From contig WJIN01000262.1 of NCBI GenBank assembly GCA_014730295.1, forward strand, positions 1 to 40,172: a stretch of 40,172 nucleotides of DNA, written 5' to 3'. Positions 35,266-40,172 of this stretch are shown here, one piece after another (the stretch's first letter is position 1; each line of letters begins with the position of its first letter). The stretch is from Promethearchaeota archaeon (GTDB lineage Archaea; Asgardarchaeota; Lokiarchaeia; Sigynarchaeales; SOKP01). The translations under genes were made by a program, and so were the position numbers. The notes below the pieces were generated by a model. It did no database searches. It was not told where the DNA came from and saw nothing but the letters and a program-made list of their open reading frames with translations.

Positions 35266-36105
35266 TTAAAGTAATCGACTGAGAAAATCTAAACTTGTTG
35301 GAATCTCCTTTGCAGATGAAAGTTCAATTATTAAAGGGCCTTTATACCCATAAGTTCCTATAAAACTAAAAATTTCCTCAAAATTTATTTTTCCAGTTCC
35401 CAATCCGGGATGAGAATCTTTATTTTTATCATCATTATCCACTAAATGAATATTTTGAATCCGTTCATGAAACTTTTGCCATAATTCAGAGAGATTTCCA
35501 TCACATGTCCAAAAATGAGAAGTATCATAAGTCAAATAGAGTTCCTCATTATTAAAATGGCTAAAAAACCTTGAAATCTCTCTAATATTTAGGAGCATAT
35601 TTGCATTTTTAGGCATATTTTCAATTAATATTTTTTGTTCCATAGAATTGGTGAATTTAAGAAGCTCATGGGTTTTTTTAGTGAGAATATTTTCGTTGTG
35701 AGTCTTTAAAGAAGGGATTAAAAAATTGGCTAATCCAGGATGTATAGTTAAGCGTTTTGAACTAATCTCTCGACCTAGTTCTGCGGAAGTCATATATGAT
35801 TTCAGAGACGCATTTGAAATTTGCTCATTTTGGGAACATAAACAGAGATCAACAAAAGGGCCGTGAAGTTGTTTTTCAATATTAAAATTATCACAGAGTT
35901 CCTTAAAATGTTCGATTTTTTGAGAAGATAATATTAAAGAGGGTTCTAATACAAGCTCACAGAGCTCAAGGTCATATTTTTCAGTGTCTTTAAGACATTC
36001 TCGTGTAGCTTCCAAGAATAATTCAATAGGAGAAGGGTGTGTTTGATACAAACCATAATCTATCAAATATCCCAAGGAACTTATACCAAGTTTCAATTTC
36101 TTCAA
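35266..36105 (-). CDS. TIM-barrel AP endonuclease 2-like sugar isomerase/epimerase
   Basis: A 279-residue Xylose isomerase-like/endonuclease IV-like TIM barrel. Pattern residues for three metal ligands can be followed: QLHGPFVDLCLC and LTIHPGLANF (His), ILIENMPKNA (Glu), TYDTSHFWTC (Asp-x-x-His), NIHLVDND (His), and the terminal GPLIIELSS (Glu). These proteins include deoxyribose- and sugar-phosphate epimerases as well as AP endonucleases. The first residues (KKLKLGISSLG) follow TTG 36105; no ATG is better placed. It is followed on the same strand by two class II aldolase genes upstream, suggesting sugar catabolism. The substrate is not known. Confidence 0.82.
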   Translation of the reverse strand: MKKLKLGISSLGYLIDYGLYQTHPSPIELFLEATRECLKDTEKYDLELCELVLEPSLILSSQKIEHFKELCDNFNIEKQLHGPFVDLCLCSQNEQISNASLKSYMTSAELGREISSKRLTIHPGLANFLIPSLKTHNENILTKKTHELLKFTNSMEQKILIENMPKNANMLLNIREISRFFSHFNNEELYLTYDTSHFWTCDGNLSELWQKFHERIQNIHLVDNDDKNKDSHPGLGTGKINFEEIFSFIGTYGYKGPLIIELSSAKEIPTSLDFLSRLL

Positions 36106-36157
36106 CTATGAAAAGAATCGTTTAGAATTAAGGATTAAAAGGAAAAAAGGACCTTTC

Positions 36158-36823
36158 TTATTTTTTCTCTCGTGCATAACACGCAAATAAAGCGTCAAAA
36201 TGTTTTTTAAAGCGATTATAGTGTTCTTCGGGAATATTGTATGGATTTCCCACTTGTAAGGCCCCCCAATACATTTTACTCAACTTCTCTACTAGCTCCG
36301 CGAATTTAACGCAATGATCGATATTTTTTCCACATAAAATAACTCCATGATTCGCAAGGAGCGCTGCGTTTTTTATACCCAACGCTTCTAATGCCGCATT
36401 TCCAATCTCATCGGTATGAGCCTTTCCAAACTGAGAAACATCGATAGATCCACCCAAAAAGATAACTTGTTCCTCCATGATGATAGGTATCCCTTTCCGA
36501 ACTATAGATAAGAGTGTTGCATATGTTGAATGCGTATGGATAACGGCTCCTACTTTTTTCCTTGCTTTATAGATAGCCGTATGCATTTTCGCTTCAGTCG
36601 AAGGAAGTTTGCCACTACTGAGTGCTTCGCCTTCAAAATTCATATGGACAATTTCATCTTTTTGGAGTGAGTCGTATTGATTAAAGGAAGGAGTGATAAA
36701 AAATTCCTCTTTCCTTCCGAATCTCACACTTACATTTCCCTCACCCGCCTCAACTAAACCTTTATTAAATATTGCTTTAGCGGCTTTTGTTACACTTTCG
36801 CGAATTTCTTCTTCATCAACCAT
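36158..36823 (-). CDS. Class II aldolase/adducin family protein, copy 1
   Basis: A 221-residue zinc-dependent aldolase family protein, which includes L-fuculose-1-phosphate aldolase, ribulose-phosphate epimerase and methylthioribulose-phosphate dehydratase. The metal-ligand motifs are GAVIHTHSTYATLLS (HxH) and NAALLANHGVILCGK (His). The phosphate-site region is AGEGNVSVRFG and ITPSF. A conserved acidic residue is in IIMEEQVIFLGG. It is a paralogue of the gene at 36885-37571, and the two run in the same direction, 61 nt apart. The catalytic carboxylate and ligands are intact in both copies, so both may be active. It lies between the isomerase-like gene and copy 2. Confidence 0.85.
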   Translation of the reverse strand: MVDEEEIRESVTKAAKAIFNKGLVEAGEGNVSVRFGRKEEFFITPSFNQYDSLQKDEIVHMNFEGEALSSGKLPSTEAKMHTAIYKARKKVGAVIHTHSTYATLLSIVRKGIPIIMEEQVIFLGGSIDVSQFGKAHTDEIGNAALEALGIKNAALLANHGVILCGKNIDHCVKFAELVEKLSKMYWGALQVGNPYNIPEEHYNRFKKHFDALFACYAREKK

Positions 36824-36884
36824 CTTTACAAATCACATATCTATAAAAATAATTTCTATACTATTAACTATGCACTATTTAAAA

Positions 36885-37571
36885 TTAATCTTCTTCACAT
36901 TGTAGGATCCGATTTGAATGAGTGGCAAAATTTTCTTCAAATTCGTCAATGAACATAGGACAAGATTTTTCGGATATTCTCACAGTTCCACCCATCTGGG
37001 TTGCGCCATAATGAATTTTTGCAAGTTTTTCCACTAATTCTGCCATCTTTATGGCATGTTTCATAGTTCTACCACATACAATACAGCCATGATTAGCCAT
37101 AAGGGTTCCATTACGACTTCCTAATGCTTTAATAACTTTTTTACTGAATCCTTGGGTATGCGCCGATGCAAAGTCTGAAATATTTACAAATCCTCCGAGA
37201 AATATGACCTGTTCTTCAATCAATACAGGTATAGTCTTTCTTGCCGCGGAAAGCATCGTCGCATATGGAGAGTGTGTATGAATAGCTGCCATTGCTCTCG
37301 GTCGTGCTTGATAGATATCGGCATGTAATTGATATTCAGATGAGGGTTTTCGCCCTCTACTCAGGACTTTACCGCTAAATTCCAGGTGTACAATCTCCGC
37401 TTTTTCGAGATTTTTATAGGTGTTGAAGGTCGGGGTTATGAACATCTGGTTTTTATCTGGTACCCGAACACTGATATTCCCTTCTCCTGCTTCAACTAAT
37501 CCTCTGGAATATACTTGTTTAGCACCCTCTACGACCAGTGATCGTAATTTATCTTCCTCTAGTAAGCTCAT
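36885..37571 (-). CDS. Class II aldolase/adducin family protein, copy 2
   Basis: A 228-residue paralogue of the gene just downstream at 36158. The same motifs are present: AGEGNISVRVPD, FITPTFNTYKNL, AAIHTHSPYATMLS (HxH ligands), VLIEEQVIFLGGFVNIS and GTLMANHGCIVCGR (His ligand). The similarity is clear, but the two have diverged at many residues, so the duplication is not recent. It may be a heteromeric partner or act on a different aldol substrate. It is probably the first gene of the minus-strand unit that continues with copy 1 and the isomerase-like gene. The AT-rich region upstream (37572-37718) is shared with the divergent dinB gene. Confidence 0.85.
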   Translation of the reverse strand: MSLLEEDKLRSLVVEGAKQVYSRGLVEAGEGNISVRVPDKNQMFITPTFNTYKNLEKAEIVHLEFSGKVLSRGRKPSSEYQLHADIYQARPRAMAAIHTHSPYATMLSAARKTIPVLIEEQVIFLGGFVNISDFASAHTQGFSKKVIKALGSRNGTLMANHGCIVCGRTMKHAIKMAELVEKLAKIHYGATQMGGTVRISEKSCPMFIDEFEENFATHSNRILQCEED

Positions 37572-37718
37572 AATTTTGTTTAGAATAGATTTTTATTAAA
37601 TTACTCCCTACTAAATTAAAAATTTTTTATACTCCTCATTATTAAATTGAAAGTTATAATACTTAAATTGGGTTTTACACTATAAAAAATAAATTATTAC
37701 TATTTGGACTAATAGCTA

Positions 37719-38804
37719 ATGCCTCGTGTTATTCTCCATTGTGATTTAGATTGTTTTTTTGCTGCGGTCGAGATGCGAGATAATCCCGAGCTGAGAAACA
37801 AACCCGTTATCATTGGAGCCGATCCCAAGGAAGGCAAAGGCAGGGGGGTAGTTTCAACATGCAGTTATGAGGCTCGAGAATTTGGCATTCATTCTGCTCT
37901 CCCTATTTCTCAAGCCTATAAATTATGTCCTCACGGGATATACCTTCAGCCAAGCCATAAAAAATATAAGAAAGTCTCAAACCAAGTGATGGAGATTGTA
38001 AGTAGCTTCTCTCCTTTATTCCAACAAGTAAGCATCGACGAGGCTTATTTAGACATTTCTGAAAAATGTGAGAATTTTCAAGAAGCAAAACAAATCGCAG
38101 AATCAATTCGAGAAGAAGTAAAAGAAAAAATTGGAGTGACTCTTTCTATTGGATGTTCTTCCACAAAATCCATCGCGAAAATTGCTTCAGATCATAATAA
38201 GCCTAATGGGATCTGTATCGTGTCTCCTGAAGGAATAAAAGATTTTTTGCGGGATATGCATATCACAAAGATTCCTGGAATTGGGAAAAAAACGAAAAAA
38301 TATTTCTACAAGGAAGGGATCAGAAAAATTGGGGATTTAATGGAATTACCACTCCATCAACTCATGAAAATGTTTGGAAAACACGGAAAGTGGATTTGGA
38401 AAGTAATTAATGGGCGCGATAAGCGCAAAGTTAAGGAATTTGACGAGGGAAGAAAATCGATTAGTAAGGAACGGACATTTTATGAGGATACAAAAAATTT
38501 TGATACAATCTTGGAAAAATTAGAAGAAATCAATGAAAAAATCCATTATATGTTAATTAAAGAAAAAATTTCATATCGCACAATTACCTTGAAAATTAGA
38601 TTTGAGGATTTTGAGACTTACACGCGATCCAAATCAATATCGTATCCCATTTGTAATAAAGAAATGGTGTTAGATACAATCTTAGATTTATACCAAGAAT
38701 TTACAGACAGCAATAAAAAAATTCGATTGATTGGGATTAAGTTATCAAATTTTGAGAGAACACCTAAAATTAAGCAAGCAACCCTACTAAATTACATAAA
38801 TTGA
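37719..38804 (+). CDS. dinB: DNA polymerase IV (Y-family translesion polymerase)
   Basis: A 361-residue Y-family polymerase that copies past damaged bases. The conserved set is complete: VILHCDLDCFFAAVEM (Asp 9 for metal binding; Phe 14 is the steric gate), GRGVVSTCSYEAREFG, VSIDEAYLDIS (catalytic Asp-Glu), the thumb helix-hairpin-helix TKIPGIGKKTKKYF and the little-finger domain (residues about 235-350). The C-terminus lacks an obvious PCNA-binding box. The order matches Dpo4. It diverges from the aldolase gene, 147 nt apart, and has an AT-rich upstream region. Secure. Confidence 0.96.
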   Translation: MPRVILHCDLDCFFAAVEMRDNPELRNKPVIIGADPKEGKGRGVVSTCSYEAREFGIHSALPISQAYKLCPHGIYLQPSHKKYKKVSNQVMEIVSSFSPLFQQVSIDEAYLDISEKCENFQEAKQIAESIREEVKEKIGVTLSIGCSSTKSIAKIASDHNKPNGICIVSPEGIKDFLRDMHITKIPGIGKKTKKYFYKEGIRKIGDLMELPLHQLMKMFGKHGKWIWKVINGRDKRKVKEFDEGRKSISKERTFYEDTKNFDTILEKLEEINEKIHYMLIKEKISYRTITLKIRFEDFETYTRSKSISYPICNKEMVLDTILDLYQEFTDSNKKIRLIGIKLSNFERTPKIKQATLLNYIN

Positions 38805-38837
38805 AGATTCTGATATGGAATATTCAATAGCCCAAAC

Positions 38838-39308
38838 TCACATAATGTCAAGAATTTGCTTACCCATTACAGATCGTTCAATTTTCTTAAACAGAGTGGG
38901 ACCTTCAGCAACCTCTTTATAATTTAATTTCTCAAATAATTCCTGAACATTTTTTCTGGCATTTAATTTTAAATAAGGGATGCCTAAACTGATTGCATAC
39001 CATTCTATATGATCTAATAAATTTTTTGCGATACCTTGACCACGATATTCTTTTTTTACGGCGAGATATCTTATCTGTCCTTCATGCTCATTATCTCGAT
39101 GAAATCGAGCGGTGCCAACAATATCGTTATTTTTCAGTGCAATAAAAGGATATACCCCATCATCTTTCAAATCCAATTTATCTTTTTCAGTCCCCTTGGG
39201 TTGATTCCATGGCTCTCTTAACACCTTATATCGAAGTTCATACATTTCTTCATATTCTTGTTTATCGCATGGTTGCCGAATAATTAATATATCCTTTTCT
39301 TTATTCAT
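38838..39308 (-). CDS. GNAT-family N-acetyltransferase
   Basis: A 156-residue acetyltransferase. Features are an N-terminal EMYELRYKVLREPWNQP (substrate-side helix typical of the ElaA/YjcF-like group), IRYLAVKKEYRGQGIAKNLL (acetyl-CoA motif RGQGIA), LGIPYLKLNARKNVQELFEKL and the end LNYKEVAEGPTLFKKIER. The pattern resembles the ElaA/LPXTG-like GNAT proteins. The acceptor is unknown. It is divergent from the membrane-protein gene at 39622 and convergent with dinB (33 nt between the stops). The ATG follows an AT-rich leader, with no visible ribosome-binding site. Confidence 0.9.
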   Translation of the reverse strand: MNKEKDILIIRQPCDKQEYEEMYELRYKVLREPWNQPKGTEKDKLDLKDDGVYPFIALKNNDIVGTARFHRDNEHEGQIRYLAVKKEYRGQGIAKNLLDHIEWYAISLGIPYLKLNARKNVQELFEKLNYKEVAEGPTLFKKIERSVMGKQILDIM

Positions 39309-39621
39309 ATTTTCCCACCTAATTATGAGGATTAAATTATGTAGTTTAAAATTAAGGGAATTATAAAATTTTCGTTGTAATGGGGATCACATTACTTTTA
39401 TTATAATAACGTTTACTGTTTACCTATTTAAAACTTTTTATGAAGGGATTGAGAACGTTTGTTTATTACCGAAAGAAACAAGAATATTTTTAAATTCAGA
39501 TTTTTTGCTATAATTTATGAAAAAGGTATAGTAAATTTTTATATAATAATTTTGTCTAAATATTTATATGTTACTTTATTCTATTAGTGGTCCCTATGAA
39601 AGGTATTTAAATTTCATAGGT
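39309..39621. other. Divergent intergenic region with a perfect inverted repeat
   Basis: A 313-nt AT-rich spacer without a gene. Both flanking genes read outwards. The right end carries a 9-bp perfect inverted repeat (39593-39601 with 39612-39620), which abuts the start of the membrane-protein gene. TATA-like tracts lie near 39540. Confidence 0.45.
39593..39620 (+). promoter_or_regulatory. Inverted repeat just upstream of the membrane-protein start
   Basis: Arms CCTATGAAA and TTTCATAGG (9 bp, perfect) flank a 10-nt loop and end 1 nt before ATG 39622. The left arm includes an ATG that begins a 4-codon reading frame (MKGI). It may be a repressor site or an RNA hairpin that controls ribosome access. 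Confidence 0.4.
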
Positions 39622-40172
39622 ATGTTTTATGAATTATTTGTTATTCTCGTTGCCTTAATTCTCGTGATATTAGTAATAAGAAAATATCAAGAAAAGAAGC
39701 ATAAATTAACTTTATATTTGCTTATAATATTTATCCTTTATTTATTAGCGGTGGTGTTTTCTTGGCTTTCGAAAGTGTTTGTTGTTTTGCGATTGGATGA
39801 GGTGGTAGGAGAATACACCATAGGTGGGATTTTCTATTATAGAATTGCCAGTTTTAGGTTCAGTGAATTTTTAGTATGTATAGCAATCGTGCTTTCCTAT
39901 ATTTTCAAGGTTGAGATTTTTCAGGAAGAGTATAATAAAACTCAAAAAATTCTTTTAATCATCTATAGTGCCATTACTTCGTTTTATGTATTAGTAATTT
40001 ATGACCCAGGAGACACAGAACTTAGTATTTTATTAGATGCTATTGCATTCCTTTTAGTGTTCATACTTATGACTGGTGTATATATTCCATTTATGTACCG
40101 TGCAATCGAAGCATATAGAGGAGTTCAAGAAAAAGTATATAAAACTGGGTTTCTGGCACTCGCAATAATGTC
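39622..40172 (+). CDS. Multi-pass membrane protein, 3' end outside the window
   Basis: The frame is open from ATG 39622 to the window end (183 codons shown). Repeated hydrophobic segments (for example LFVILVALILVILVI, LLIIFILYLLAVVFSWLS, CIAIVLSYIFKV, ILLIIYSAITSFYVLVIY, AIAFLLVFILMTGVYIP) suggest at least six membrane helices, with short charged loops such as RKYQEKKH. This arrangement resembles the N-terminal 7TM-type sensor modules seen in archaeal signalling proteins, but no domain can be identified in the visible part. The upstream inverted repeat may regulate it. The rest of the protein is needed to name it. Confidence 0.7.
   Translation, partial: MFYELFVILVALILVILVIRKYQEKKHKLTLYLLIIFILYLLAVVFSWLSKVFVVLRLDEVVGEYTIGGIFYYRIASFRFSEFLVCIAIVLSYIFKVEIFQEEYNKTQKILLIIYSAITSFYVLVIYDPGDTELSILLDAIAFLLVFILMTGVYIPFMYRAIEAYRGVQEKVYKTGFLALAIM

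Noticed and set aside
1..40172. CRISPR arrays, rRNA genes, insertion sequences and integrases
   Set aside because: No regularly spaced repeats, rRNA sequences or transposase motifs were found anywhere in the window.

Overview
This AT-rich 40 kb window looks like chromosome of an Asgard archaeon of the Lokiarchaeota (Promethearchaeota) type. The evidence is a close actin homologue (6853-7998), a Ras-like small GTPase, a Roadblock/LC7 protein and leucine-rich-repeat proteins. These sit among archaeal informational genes: RNA polymerase subunit K, a proteasome-activating AAA ATPase, a Hef helicase-nuclease and tRNA-Val. All family names come from reading motifs by eye; no database search was run.

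Layout. Positions 1-1447 hold a radical SAM/SPASM protein. Positions 1.7-6.85 kb form an AT-rich accessory stretch bounded by two nearly identical 55-nt direct repeats that also look like terminators. It contains a winged-helix/YwgA-like/MazF-like toxin-antitoxin-type cassette, an RNase HI, and an unrecognised 418-residue gene that runs into a broken leucine-rich-repeat gene. Positions 6.85-14 kb carry actin, an acyl-CoA dehydrogenase, the proteasomal ATPase, an SDS22-like LRR protein, a GNAT, a winged-helix protein and RpoK. A tRNA-Val locus at 14.1-14.4 kb has one complete tRNA lying between the 5' part and the acceptor end of a second. Hef follows.

From 16.9 to 23.4 kb there is a candidate structured RNA with a strong hairpin, a TIGR04076-type protein, the GTPase with a zinc-ribbon tail, a nucleotide-sugar epimerase with a membrane partner, the TldD/TldE protease pair and a small zinc ribbon. 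Positions 23.5-26.0 kb are a phosphate-transport module: a PiT permease between two DUF47/PhoU-like proteins. Positions 26.1-31.4 kb are a collinear run purB, purM (resembling the Bacteroidota type), PfkB kinase, CPBP protease and YfcE-like phosphodiesterase. Then come the Roadblock protein, an MDR dehydrogenase, a hydrolase, NadC, a NikR-like repressor lacking nickel ligands, a sugar-isomerase-like TIM barrel, two tandem class II aldolases, DNA polymerase IV, a GNAT and a membrane protein cut by the window end.

The observations most worth following are the interleaved tRNA-Val genes, the three-gene MazF cassette with no ordinary start codon for the toxin, the A10 tract joining two frames ahead of an LRR domain that is itself split by a stop, the paired repeats around the accessory stretch, and the structured element at 17081-17166. 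No CRISPR array, rRNA or insertion sequence was seen.
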